Positions 15,538-23,373 of a stretch of DNA of 64,000 bases are shown piece by piece. Source of the DNA: JAMZMI01 sp039970095 (lineage in GTDB: Bacteria > Bacteroidota > Bacteroidia > Cytophagales > Cyclobacteriaceae); assembly GCA_039970095.1 (NCBI GenBank), contig JBDVMP010000059.1, positions 39,662-103,661 on the forward strand, read 5' to 3'. The stretch's first letter is position 1. Every line of letters begins with the position of its first letter. The notes beneath the pieces were generated by a model. That model did not search any database, had not been told where the DNA came from, and saw only the letters and a program-made list of their open reading frames with translations. A program made the translations under genes and the position numbers.

Positions 15538-16824
15538 GTGGGAGTCAAAAGGAAGCGAAAGTTGTTAAAAACGGCACAAATTCTGGATGGATCAAACAAA
15601 TCCAACCCTTTTGTATTTAGCCGTATGTTTTTACTTTGGGCCGCATTGGGTCTTATTGGCGGGCTCATCGCCGGAGCCTACTGGATAGCCCTGGAGTTCC
15701 TCACACATCAAATGGGAGTATTCCAGGGGTGGCAGGTTATCCCGTTAATGGCCTGTGCCGGTCTGCTAGCCGGGCTGATCATCCATTTTATAGGTGATCC
15801 CGGAGAGATTCAGTTGATCGTCAATAACATCCGCTTCAGAAAAGGTAAACTTGACCCCAAAAATAATCCGTCGATGATACTGTCTTCACTTCTGTGTGTA
15901 GCATCAGGAGGAAGTCTTGGGCCTGAAGCTCCATTGGTTCAGGTTACCGGATCTACGGGAAGTTGGCTCGGCAAAATATTGCACCTAAAAGGAGAAGAGT
16001 TACGATCGTTGAGTATTGCCGGAATGGCTTCTGGGTTTACCGCACTTTTTGGAGCACCTCTTGGTGGAAGCCTGTTTTCTTTAGAAATACTCCATCACAA
16101 ACACGTAGTAGAGTACTATCAGGCAATCATCCCGGCATTCGTAGCAAGTTGTTTCAGCTATATAGTTTTTGCGTTGATCATTCACATTGGCGTGGGCCCT
16201 ATTTGGGATCTGCCAGCCTACGAAATGGCGGATAAATTTGATTTTGCTTTCGCCGTATTATTTGCACTTTGTGCCACTGCTTTAGGCTGGGTCTTTATTT
16301 TTTTAACCAAAAGACTTAAGCTGCTTTTGCTAAAAGTCCGGTTTCCTATTTATGTGAAAACGTTCATGGGAGGGATTGTACTAGGCATCATCGGCTATTA
16401 CTTTCCATTGACCAGGTATTTTGGCCATGAGCAAACAAGCCAGCTTTTGGAGGGCCAGTTTACACTCCAGTTTTTAGGCCTGCTTTTGTTATTCAAAATT
16501 CTGGCAATCTCAGTTACGGTTACTTCAGGATGGCGTGGGGGGTTTATTATTCCGCTTTTCTTTACAGGAGCTACGCTTGGCCTGATCATCCATCACTTTA
16601 TGCCTGATGTCAGTGTATCACTGGCGGTAGTCAGCTGCATGGCTGCCATCAATGTATGTGTTACCAGAACACCCCTAAGCACTACAATTTTACTGGCCAC
16701 ACTAACCGGGTTTTCCTATTTCATTCCAATTTTATTTGCAAGTCTTACGGGGTATTTTCTAGCACCTAAAACACCATTTATATCTTCACAAATGGAAGAA
16801 AACAAAGCGCAGAAGCGTGCTTGA
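15538..16824 (+). CDS. ClC-family chloride channel/antiporter
   Basis: This membrane protein of up to 428 residues has many hydrophobic helices and the ClC selectivity-filter segments GGSLGPEAPLVQVTG (about 125-139) and GWRGGFIIP (about 330-338). It lacks C-terminal CBS domains. The start is unclear: the frame opens with GTG at 15538, while the first ATG at 15625 would remove part of the first helix region (FVFSRMFLLWAALGLIGG), so a non-ATG start before that helix is preferred. It runs convergently into the sigma factor gene with 13 bp between. Whether it is a channel or a H+/Cl- exchanger cannot be decided by eye. Confidence 0.85.
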   Translation: MGVKRKRKLLKTAQILDGSNKSNPFVFSRMFLLWAALGLIGGLIAGAYWIALEFLTHQMGVFQGWQVIPLMACAGLLAGLIIHFIGDPGEIQLIVNNIRFRKGKLDPKNNPSMILSSLLCVASGGSLGPEAPLVQVTGSTGSWLGKILHLKGEELRSLSIAGMASGFTALFGAPLGGSLFSLEILHHKHVVEYYQAIIPAFVASCFSYIVFALIIHIGVGPIWDLPAYEMADKFDFAFAVLFALCATALGWVFIFLTKRLKLLLLKVRFPIYVKTFMGGIVLGIIGYYFPLTRYFGHEQTSQLLEGQFTLQFLGLLLLFKILAISVTVTSGWRGGFIIPLFFTGATLGLIIHHFMPDVSVSLAVVSCMAAINVCVTRTPLSTTILLATLTGFSYFIPILFASLTGYFLAPKTPFISSQMEENKAQKRA

Positions 16825-16837
16825 TGTAAACCAGAAT

Positions 16838-17497
16838 TCACCTAATCCGCTGCATTACAAAATTAACAACCTTGTCACATCGGGCATTGCCAAACTCAAA
16901 GACCGAGGCATCTCTGGATAAACTAAGCAGTTCATCTTTAAGTAATTTTCTTGCTCGATGTAGTCTGACCTTCACATTGCTTGCACTGATGTCCAGGCAC
17001 TGGGAAATCTCCGAATGATCCAACCCTTCCAACTCATGAAGTACAAAAACAATCTTATATTTTTCGGGCAGTTGGTCTATCGCTTTCTCGATCAGTAGCT
17101 GCATTTCGGGGTTTACTTTATTCATGGGTGGTGGAGTATCAGGTAACAACTTTATTTTCTTCCGGGCTTCACTATCGTCCTCTTCTAATATGAATTGTTT
17201 CGACTTCCTCTTTTCCTTCAACGCTTCGTTGATGCCTATTCTGATCAACCAGGTAGAAAATGTGGCGGCTCCCCTAAACTGGTCCAATCGCTCAAACGCA
17301 TGGAGGTACGCCTCCTGCATAATGTCCTCAATTTCATTCTCAAATCTGCTATAACCGCGAATAACCCGATATAAGGTGCGGTTGTACCGGCGCATCAACA
17401 CCTCAAACCACTCCTTTTCTCCACTCAGTACCCGACGAATCACCTCCTGATCTGAGAGCTGCCTGGTTGCTTCATTTTTTATACCAATGACTTTCAT
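16838..17497 (-). CDS. ECF-type RNA polymerase sigma factor
   Basis: This 219-residue sigma-70 protein has region 2 at about 30-100 (RYNRTLYRVIRGY, EDIMQEAYLHAFERL and FRGAATFSTWLIRI) and region 4 at about 135-190 (LPEKYKIVFVLHELEGL, then the HTH HSEISQCLDISASNVKVRLHRARKLL). A ~25-residue Cys-containing tail follows. No anti-sigma gene is adjacent. The promoter in front of it (17513-17540) is the mirror image of the one before the divergent DoxX-like gene, so the factor probably activates its own gene and that neighbour. Confidence 0.93.
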   Translation of the reverse strand: MKVIGIKNEATRQLSDQEVIRRVLSGEKEWFEVLMRRYNRTLYRVIRGYSRFENEIEDIMQEAYLHAFERLDQFRGAATFSTWLIRIGINEALKEKRKSKQFILEEDDSEARKKIKLLPDTPPPMNKVNPEMQLLIEKAIDQLPEKYKIVFVLHELEGLDHSEISQCLDISASNVKVRLHRARKLLKDELLSLSRDASVFEFGNARCDKVVNFVMQRIR

Positions 17498-17512
17498 CCT
17501 TCTTTTTATTAG

Positions 17513-17540
17513 TTAGATGTCGGGCGATGAAGAAAGTTAC
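17513..17540 (-). promoter_or_regulatory. putative ECF promoter, leftward
   Basis: On the minus strand GTAAC (17540-17536) is followed after exactly 16 nt by CATCTAA (17519-17513). This is a typical ECF -35/-10 pair placed about 15 bp before the sigma factor start codon. The same two elements with the same spacing occur on the plus strand at 17548-17575. Confidence 0.65.
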
Positions 17541-17552
17541 AAATTTTGTAAC
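17536..17552. promoter_or_regulatory. palindrome shared by two divergent -35 elements
   Basis: GTTACAAATTTTGTAAC is a perfect 8-bp inverted repeat around one base. Each arm supplies the GTAAC of one of the two divergent ECF promoters. It may also be a site for a dimeric regulator. Confidence 0.6.
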
Positions 17553-17575
17553 CTCCGGGTTTCTCAACCATCTAA
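17548..17575 (+). promoter_or_regulatory. putative ECF promoter, rightward
   Basis: GTAAC (17548-17552), a 16-nt spacer and CATCTAA (17569-17575) precede the DoxX-like gene by 24 bp. Motif and spacing are identical to those on the opposite strand. Confidence 0.65.
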
Positions 17576-17599
17576 TCACCAAATAAACATTTAGAAATC

Positions 17600-17989
17600 A
17601 TGACAAATTCAAGATCAACTTCCGACTTAAACAACATTCAAACCTTATTGAAGTTTACTTATGGACTCGTCCCTATCGTCGCTGGGGCGGACAAGTTTAC
17701 CAATCTACTGACTGATTGGGGAACCTACCTACCAGAGTCAGTGGCCAACCTACTCCCGGTGAGCACCTCTGCTTTTATGGTGATTGTTGGAGTAATTGAA
17801 ATAGTGGCCGGAGTGATTGTACTTCGAAAAACCACCCTGGGAGCATACATCGTCTCTGCGTGGTTGATCCTCATTGCACTTATACTTCTCGTCCAAGGTT
17901 CTTTCGACATTGCCGTAAGAGACATTGTAATGGCTATCGGAGCATTTAGCCTGGCCAAAATCACAGACATCATCCAACAACCAGGCTAG
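17600..17989 (+). CDS. DoxX-like four-helix membrane protein
   Basis: This 129-residue membrane protein has four hydrophobic segments (about 18-30, 52-72, 77-97 and 100-118) and the DoxX-like opening LLKFTYGLVPIVAGADKFTNLL. It has no cysteines or catalytic motif. It is divergent from the ECF sigma gene and shares its symmetric promoter region, so it is the likeliest direct member of that regulon. DoxX-family proteins are tied to redox or sulfur stress in other bacteria; the role here is unknown. Confidence 0.7.
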   Translation: MTNSRSTSDLNNIQTLLKFTYGLVPIVAGADKFTNLLTDWGTYLPESVANLLPVSTSAFMVIVGVIEIVAGVIVLRKTTLGAYIVSAWLILIALILLVQGSFDIAVRDIVMAIGAFSLAKITDIIQQPG

Positions 17990-18011
17990 AGACAGGGAGT
18001 CCTGACTTATT

Positions 18012-18040
18012 GGTGCATTCTCCTTCGGAATGCACCCATT
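18012..18040 (+). terminator. hairpin terminator after the DoxX-like gene
   Basis: GGTGCATTC (18012-18020) and GAATGCACC (18028-18036) form a perfect 9-bp stem with a 7-nt loop, 22 bp after the stop codon. The following T-run is poor (CATTTCT), so termination may be inefficient. Confidence 0.55.
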
Positions 18041-18070
18041 TCTACGCCTTCATCATTATGAGCCTTTTAT

Positions 18071-18089
18071 TAGTAAGGATTCCTTACTA
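18071..18089. promoter_or_regulatory. MarR-type operator over the promoter of the glutaredoxin-like gene
   Basis: TAGTAAGGATTCCTTACTA is a perfect 9+1+9 palindrome. It overlaps a Bacteroidota -7 element (TATATTTG, 18088-18095), with a TTTT -33-like box at 18065-18068, 19 nt upstream. Half-sites TAGTtAGGA / TCCTaACTA recur at 18383-18419 before the MarR gene, so that regulator probably binds both places. Confidence 0.65.
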
Positions 18090-18125
18090 TATTTGTCAAA
18101 GCAATATTGCTATACTTTAAACCCT

Positions 18126-18365
18126 ATGAAAATGAGTAAATCGATCTTTTATCACGCCGGATGTCCTGTATGTGTCAGCGCTGAACATGATATCCTCAAT
18201 CTAATCGACCAAAAAAATGTCGAAATAGTCCATTTAGGAGAGGACCGCTCCAAAATTGCTGATGCCGAAAAGGTTGGTGTGAAATCCGTTCCGGCCCTGG
18301 TTACGTCCAATGGCAATGTGCTGCATATCAATTTTGGTGCGAGTTTAGCTGATGTAAGAGGTTAA
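18126..18365 (+). CDS. glutaredoxin/thioredoxin-like protein with CPVC active site
   Basis: The ATG at 18126 starts MKMSKSIFYHAGCPVCVSAE, placing the first beta-strand and the CPVC redox motif (Cys13 and Cys16) where the thioredoxin fold needs them; the frame is open further upstream but would read through the promoter. The protein has 79 residues, with a cis-Pro loop (KSVPALV) and a final strand/helix. It is probably a small thiol-disulfide oxidoreductase. A palindromic operator overlaps its promoter and the downstream MarR gene carries related operators, so it is likely repressed by that regulator. Confidence 0.8.
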   Translation: MKMSKSIFYHAGCPVCVSAEHDILNLIDQKNVEIVHLGEDRSKIADAEKVGVKSVPALVTSNGNVLHINFGASLADVRG

Positions 18366-18379
18366 CCTTTTTTTGATCT

Positions 18380-18422
18380 TAATAGTTAGGAGTCCTATAT
18401 TTACAAGTACTCCTAACTATTA
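18380..18422. promoter_or_regulatory. double MarR-type operator within the MarR gene promoter
   Basis: A perfect 14-bp inverted repeat (18380-18393 and 18409-18422) is made of two operators arranged back to back: TAGTTAGGA-G-TCCTATATT (18383-18401) and TTACAAGTA-C-TCCTAACTA (18401-18419), 18 bp apart, with the strong halves outside. A promoter runs through it: TTTG at 18372-18375, then 20 nt, then TATATTTA at 18396-18403. It could alternatively form an RNA stem, but there is no T-run after it. Confidence 0.6.
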
Positions 18423-18427
18423 CCACC

Positions 18428-19033
18428 ATGCCCAATTCTGTATTTGACCCGCTGCATCAGCTTAGTAGTGTTGAAAGTAAGATCATAGTATCACTAGAGC
18501 GAATATCCGAAGCATTCAAAGTATTGCTATGGGAGGACAGCAAAACCCACGCACTAACGCCTATTCAGGTGCAGATACTGATCTTTTGTTTATTCCAAAA
18601 TGCTCATAAGCGCAAAGGAAAACAACTGGCCTCAGAGTTGAATGTAACTAAAGCAACCGTGAGCGATGCTGTAAAAGCTTTAGAAAAGAAGGGCCTCATC
18701 TCAAAAACGATAGAAACTGATGATGCACGCAGCTATATTATTGATCTTACTCCTGAAGGTAAAAAGATAGCTCAAAAGGTTTCCTTGTTCGCAAACCCGC
18801 TCCATTCGCCGATAGAGGGTCTGTCTGAAGAAAAAAAAGGCATCCTGTTAAGGAGTCTATTAGACCTGATTTCCAACCTGCAGAATGCTGGCATTATCTC
18901 CATCAACCGCATGTGTCTTTCTTGCCAATATTATGAGCAAACAGACGAGGGGCATTTCTGCAAGCTTCTACAACAAAGCCTCTCTGATCAGTCACTTCGT
19001 ATTGATTGTCCCGAATATGAGTCTGCCTATTGA
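18428..19033 (+). CDS. MarR-family regulator with Cys-rich C-terminus
   Basis: This 201-residue protein has a winged helix at about 35-115 (GKQLASELNVTKATVSDAV recognition region and a wing with DARSYIIDLTPEG). The C-terminal part carries four cysteines: C-L-S-C at about 158-161, FCKLL and DCPEY at the end. A similar C-L/P-x-C...FC...DCPE tail occurs in a subset of MarR proteins and could bind a metal or react with thiol stress. Paired palindromes overlap its own promoter and that of the CPVC gene just upstream, which points to autorepression and control of a thiol protein. Confidence 0.88.
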   Translation: MPNSVFDPLHQLSSVESKIIVSLERISEAFKVLLWEDSKTHALTPIQVQILIFCLFQNAHKRKGKQLASELNVTKATVSDAVKALEKKGLISKTIETDDARSYIIDLTPEGKKIAQKVSLFANPLHSPIEGLSEEKKGILLRSLLDLISNLQNAGIISINRMCLSCQYYEQTDEGHFCKLLQQSLSDQSLRIDCPEYESAY

Positions 19034-19135
19034 ATGAAATTAATAAATGTCACAATCAAAATATTCGATCGTAATGATGAAGGCATTTCATGCTTATTTC
19101 TGATCTATCACAAATCGATCATCTATTTTTGAATT

Positions 19136-20041
19136 ATGGAAATTAGGTACTTAAGACTTATCAAGGCGATAGTAGAAGAGGGTGGTATCACCCGCGCAAT
19201 AGATAAGTTGCACCTTTCACAAAGTGCCATCAGTTATCAGCTCAAAGAGGCTGAATTGCAAGTGGGAACCCCTATTTTCTATCGTAGAAACAAAAAACTC
19301 ATCCTCACACCTGTTGGCAAAAAGCTGTATGCTACGGCCAATACTGTGTTGAAGGAAATTGATTTTACAGAATCCGAAATCAAAAAGTTAGTCACCGGTG
19401 AAACTGGCGTAATACGAATAAGTACAGAATGCTACACCAGCTATCACTGGTTGCCTCCGGTGTTAAAAAAGTTTAACAATGAGTTTCCAAATGTGGAAAT
19501 ACAAATTGTGTTTGAGGCAACACATCAGCCAATCCAAAAACTCAAGGAAGGCGAACTTGATTTGGCAATCACCAGCAATCCGGATCTTGATGACCAACTG
19601 ACCTATATCGAGCTTTTTACTGATGAAATGTTCGCTGTGGTGTCTCCCCAACATCATTGGGCTCAGAAAGAGCAGATTGAAGCAGAAGATTTTGGAGAAG
19701 TGAAACTGTTTATCCATTCGCTCCCGCTCGAAACAGTTTCCATATTCAGGAACCTGCTCACCCCAAAAGGTATCCATCCAAAAGAATTGATAACACTACC
19801 TCTCACAGAAGCTTCTATCGAAATGGTTAAGGCCAATATGGGTGTGCTCGTGATGGCGAGTTGGGCCTTAAAACCCTATAGAAATGACAATCTTAAAGCC
19901 ATTAAAATTGGACCACAAGGATTCTATAGGCAACAGTACCTGGCCAGAATGGAGGACAGGGAGTATCCGTTGTATTTTGACTATTTCATCAAATTTTTGA
20001 GAGAAGAGCTAAGGCTTGATAAGCCAGCTCCTGCAAAGTAA
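19136..20041 (+). CDS. LysR-family regulator, MetR-like
   Basis: This 301-residue protein has an N-terminal HTH (about 1-60: IRYLRLIKAIVEEGGITRAI, LSQSAISYQLKEAE). Its effector domain contains STECYTSYHWLPPVLKKF, the counterpart of the IECHSCIQWL segment of MetR, the homocysteine-responsive activator. The genes 23 bp downstream (peroxiredoxin, CysJ-like flavodoxin, trans-sulfuration enzyme) are redox/sulfur genes in the same direction, which fits a MetR-type role. The effector here is unproved. Confidence 0.85.
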   Translation: MEIRYLRLIKAIVEEGGITRAIDKLHLSQSAISYQLKEAELQVGTPIFYRRNKKLILTPVGKKLYATANTVLKEIDFTESEIKKLVTGETGVIRISTECYTSYHWLPPVLKKFNNEFPNVEIQIVFEATHQPIQKLKEGELDLAITSNPDLDDQLTYIELFTDEMFAVVSPQHHWAQKEQIEAEDFGEVKLFIHSLPLETVSIFRNLLTPKGIHPKELITLPLTEASIEMVKANMGVLVMASWALKPYRNDNLKAIKIGPQGFYRQQYLARMEDREYPLYFDYFIKFLREELRLDKPAPAK

Positions 20042-20064
20042 GTTTAACTAAAATTAATTCAATT

Positions 20065-20703
20065 ATGAGTTTAAGAATCGGAGACGATGCGCCCAACTTC
20101 ATTGCGCCTACGACTAAGGGAGAAATTAATTTTCATTCCTGGCTCGGGTCAGGCTGGGGTATACTCTATTCGCATCCGGCAGATTATACGCCCGTTTGCA
20201 CCACAGAACTGGGCCGAACAGCCCTGCTTAAAAGTGAATTTGAAAAAAGAAATACCAAAGTACTGGCCGTAAGTGTTGACGACCTGCACTCTCATAATGG
20301 GTGGATCAAAGACATCAACGAAACACAACACTGTGAAGTCAACTTTCCCATTATTGCAGATGAAAACAGAAAAGTTGCCACACTTTATAATATGATTCAT
20401 GAAAACGCATCAGCCACGCTCACTGTGCGGTCGGTGTATTTTATAGGGCCAGACAAGAAGATTAAGGCGATTATTACCTATCCGGCATCTACAGGTCGCA
20501 ATTTTCAGGAAATACTGAGGGTGATTGATTCGCTGCAGCTCACAGCCGAACACAGCGTAGCTACGCCAGCAGACTGGGTGGCTGGAGAAGATGTAGTCAT
20601 TGCTCCGGCCATCAAAGATGCAGATATACCTGCCAAATTCCCAAAAGGACACAGGGTTGTTAAGCCATATTTAAGGTTTACCCCACAACCGGACATTAAA
20701 TAA
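20065..20703 (+). CDS. 1-Cys peroxiredoxin (Prx6 type)
   Basis: This 212-residue peroxiredoxin has the peroxidatic Cys in PADYTPVCTTELGR (about residue 46) and the long C-terminal arm of the Prx6 family (YPASTGRNFQEILRVIDSLQ, then PADWVAGEDV and KFPKGHRVVKPYLRFTPQP). No resolving Cys of the 2-Cys type is evident; another Cys at about 93 is not in the usual place. It reduces peroxides with an external thiol. It lies 23 bp after the MetR-like gene and 6 bp before the flavodoxin gene. Confidence 0.93.
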   Translation: MSLRIGDDAPNFIAPTTKGEINFHSWLGSGWGILYSHPADYTPVCTTELGRTALLKSEFEKRNTKVLAVSVDDLHSHNGWIKDINETQHCEVNFPIIADENRKVATLYNMIHENASATLTVRSVYFIGPDKKIKAIITYPASTGRNFQEILRVIDSLQLTAEHSVATPADWVAGEDVVIAPAIKDADIPAKFPKGHRVVKPYLRFTPQPDIK

Positions 20704-20709
20704 ACAAGC

Positions 20710-21168
20710 GTGGGCCCCAATAACAATTCCTTACTTATCCTATATGCCACACAGACTGGAAAAGCAGAAAAACTTGCATATCGGATGAATAAATTAGCCC
20801 AATCCAAAGACCTGAAGTCAGAGTTATGGAACATGTTCGATTTTGATGAGACGAGACTTTCATACTACAAAAACCTGGCGGTTATAGTAAGCACCCATGG
20901 TATAGGTGAGCCTCCTTTTCAGGCCGAAAGGCTATATAAATTTTTATTTAGCCCAAAGGCTCCAATGCTCCCTGAGCTTAACTATTCGGTATTGGCTCTG
21001 GGCGATAGGAAGTATTCTCTTTTTTGTCAAACTGGGAAGGATTTTGATCAAATTCTGGAGAAACTTGGAGCTACTCGTTTTACGGGAAGGGTTGACTGTG
21101 ATCTGGATTATGAAAGGGATGCACTTCAGTGGATGAAAACTGTAGTGGGAATAATCAATGTGAAATAA
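20710..21168 (+). CDS. stand-alone flavodoxin related to the CysJ/sulfite-reductase flavodoxin domain
   Basis: The gene starts with GTG at 20710, 6 bp after the peroxiredoxin stop. The 152 residues form one FMN-binding flavodoxin: P-loop YATQTGKAEKLA, STHGIGEPPFQAERLY, and LALGDRKYSLFCQTGKDFD...GRVDCDLDYERDALQW. The last segment is close to the flavodoxin part of CysJ, not to ordinary electron-transfer flavodoxins. The FAD/NADPH half of CysJ is absent. Placed between peroxiredoxin and a sulfur amino-acid enzyme, it may pass electrons to a sulfur or peroxide reductase; this is inference. Confidence 0.85.
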   Translation: MGPNNNSLLILYATQTGKAEKLAYRMNKLAQSKDLKSELWNMFDFDETRLSYYKNLAVIVSTHGIGEPPFQAERLYKFLFSPKAPMLPELNYSVLALGDRKYSLFCQTGKDFDQILEKLGATRFTGRVDCDLDYERDALQWMKTVVGIINVK

Positions 21169-21171
21169 GTC

Positions 21172-22314
21172 ATGAAAAAAGAAACAGCATGCATACATCC
21201 ATTAATAGATCAGAGAAGTAAAGAATTTGGGGTAACCGTACCGATCAACACTGCTGTTGCCTATGAATATGCAGGTAATGAGGAATTGAAATATCCCGGC
21301 TTTCTTTCCACCCCTAACCAAAAACGGTTGGGGATGATAGTAGCACGTCTGGAAGGTGCGCAGTATGGAATTGCCTTTAGCTCGGGTATGTCAGCTATTA
21401 CCTGTAGCATTCTTGCTATGATCAAGGCTGGAGATCATGTGATTTTTGCCAAAGAAATTTATGGAGGTACCATGAAGTTTGCAGAGGAGGAACTCATCCA
21501 ACGAGGAGCCGCTTGCAGCTTTGCAAAAACCAACCTCAAGAATCTGGAGTTATGTCAACAAAAGAATACCCGAGCGGTCTTTATAGAGTCTCCATCCAAC
21601 CCTCTTTTAAATATCTCCGATTTAAAGGCAATATCTGCCTGGGCAAAAGCACAAGGTATAGTCACTATCATTGACAATACTTTTGCCACTCCTGTCAATC
21701 AACAGCCGCTAGATATGGGAATAGACATAGTAGTTCACAGTGGCACGAAATATCTGGGTGGTCACAATGATTTGATGTTTGGAGCTATAGCCACCAATAA
21801 TGAAGCTTATTATCAAGATATCTTGGCGATGGCAAAAATATATGGAGGAGCGTTGGATGCAGCATCATGCTATATGGCCGAGCGAAGTATCAAGACCTTG
21901 GGATTGAGAGTTAAGCAGCAAAATGATTCAGCCAATAGGATCGCACATTTTTTAGAAGAGCACCCGAAAGTAAAGCAAGTTTATTATCCGGGTTTGATCT
22001 CACACCCTAAACATGCTACTGCAGCTCGACAGATGTTGGGATTTGGAGGAATAGTTTCTTTTGAGATAGAACAATCGGCCGGGACAAGTGACCACTTTCT
22101 GCCAAGGCTCAAGGTCATTCAGCATGCCCTTAGCCTGGGCGGTGTGGAAAGTCTGATCTCCGTTCCTGTGCTCACTTCGCACGCAGGACTCAAACCCGCA
22201 CAAAGACAGGAACTTGGAATCAATGATAGTTTGCTGAGATTGTCTGTGGGAATAGAAAACACGGAGGATCTTATAGAGGACTTGAACACGGCCTTAGAAG
22301 AATTATCATCATAA
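21172..22314 (+). CDS. trans-sulfuration family PLP enzyme (cystathionine gamma-synthase/lyase or methionine gamma-lyase type)
   Basis: This 380-residue fold-type I PLP enzyme has the family landmarks FSSGMSAI (PLP phosphate), ESPSNPLL, TIIDNTFATP, the PLP lysine in VHSGTKYLGGHND, and a C-terminal SLGGVESLISVP. Which reaction it performs (cystathionine formation or cleavage, methionine gamma-lysis, or homocysteine synthesis from an acylhomoserine) cannot be decided from these motifs. The start follows the flavodoxin stop by 3 bp, making it the last gene of the MetR-linked operon. Confidence 0.88.
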   Translation: MKKETACIHPLIDQRSKEFGVTVPINTAVAYEYAGNEELKYPGFLSTPNQKRLGMIVARLEGAQYGIAFSSGMSAITCSILAMIKAGDHVIFAKEIYGGTMKFAEEELIQRGAACSFAKTNLKNLELCQQKNTRAVFIESPSNPLLNISDLKAISAWAKAQGIVTIIDNTFATPVNQQPLDMGIDIVVHSGTKYLGGHNDLMFGAIATNNEAYYQDILAMAKIYGGALDAASCYMAERSIKTLGLRVKQQNDSANRIAHFLEEHPKVKQVYYPGLISHPKHATAARQMLGFGGIVSFEIEQSAGTSDHFLPRLKVIQHALSLGGVESLISVPVLTSHAGLKPAQRQELGINDSLLRLSVGIENTEDLIEDLNTALEELSS

Positions 22315-22649
22315 GCGCACAGGGAAGGTTGTGAAGCATGAGTGCCGTATGATATAGTGCGTGTCTTGTGCTGCCTGATTCACGCTTTATACGGATCAAT
22401 AGTCAATTTGTAGGATGGTATAATTGTTCTGGTGTTATCAAGTTTAACCTTTTCATCCATGCTAAGTATTTTTTCATGACTTTGATATCGATAACATTGA
22501 TACAATAATCTTGCAGTATATACTAGCTTATGGATGCAACTGCAGGTTCTAGCCTTTGATGTCGGTTTGTCTTTTTCAAGGATAATAGAAGTTCTACTTC
22601 AAAACCTCGTTCATCTCCGCTTCCAGCACTTCGTCTTTCGTGATATCAC
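22315..22649. other. intergenic region between two convergent genes
   Basis: This 335-bp stretch has no gene that can be supported, apart from a possible lost reading-frame tail of the DUF2461 gene at its right end (22594-22652). A weak CCGTAT/ATACGG inverted repeat (about 22346-22400) is the only dyad seen. No clear terminator with a T-run is present for the PLP gene. Confidence 0.5.
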
Positions 22650-23318
22650 TCAAGTTAACTCCTCACCATTCAGGTCAGTAGTCAGATACATGCTCATCAC
22701 ATCGAAATAAGGGCGCATAGCTTTAAAGCTTTCATTGACCATCGATGCATAATCAGGTTTCAGAATTTCTTCATCAGTGAAGTTGCGATAAACTAAGAAT
22801 TGCTTGTGTCGCAATAGGGCTATGGCCGGGTCGTCAATGGAAAAACCTTTCGGAGAGGTTTTGACTTTTTCTCCCTTGAGTTCACCAAAGTGGTCTTTGA
22901 ACGCCTTACTGTTGAGCACCTCAAGCAGAGGTTCTGAATCCTGACTGATCTGCTTTCTGATGTGGAGTAAATCCTGGCTATTTGGCCCGAAAAACCCGCC
23001 AGCAACGAATGAATTTCCTGGTGAAACCTGGTAATAATATCCTCCGCGAAGCTGAGAAGTAGCTCGTTTGAAACCTCCTGACCAATTGTTTTTGTATGGG
23101 GTCTTGTCCTTAGAAAACCGGACGTCTCTGTAAATTCTGAAAGCCCGGCTTCCACTTATCTGGTCGTGTTGCTCCATCAAAGAGCCTACAGATTCGTGAA
23201 ACTGTTTGAATTCTTCCTTGTATTGCAGAAAATCAGGCTTGTGAGCTTCAAACCACTCCTTGCGGTTGTTTTCTGCTAAATCTTTGAGGAATTGTAGGTT
23301 TTCTGAGGATATGCTCAT
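22650..23318 (-). CDS. DUF2461 (TIGR02453) family protein
   Basis: This 222-residue soluble protein shows the family pattern: FLKDLAENNRKEWFEAHK at the start, RIYRDVRFSKDKTPYKNN, then GGYYYQVSPGNSFVAGGFF and R-x-P-K-G-type SPKGFSIDDPAI. The function is unknown. The frame ends at TGA (22650-22652), but a one-base shift near the end opens a further 20 codons of plausible acidic coding sequence to 22594, so the C-terminus may have been shortened by an indel. Confidence 0.85.
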   Translation of the reverse strand: MSISSENLQFLKDLAENNRKEWFEAHKPDFLQYKEEFKQFHESVGSLMEQHDQISGSRAFRIYRDVRFSKDKTPYKNNWSGGFKRATSQLRGGYYYQVSPGNSFVAGGFFGPNSQDLLHIRKQISQDSEPLLEVLNSKAFKDHFGELKGEKVKTSPKGFSIDDPAIALLRHKQFLVYRNFTDEEILKPDYASMVNESFKAMRPYFDVMSMYLTTDLNGEELT

Positions 23319-23373
23319 TGCATTTAGGGGTATTGGTTTTTTCTAAAGGACTTGTGCAATTGGAGTCGGTAAG

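Noticed and set aside
18380..18422. 14-bp inverted repeat read as a terminator of the glutaredoxin-like gene
   Set aside because: No T-run follows, and the arms repeat the operator half-sites found at 18071-18089, so a regulatory role fits better.
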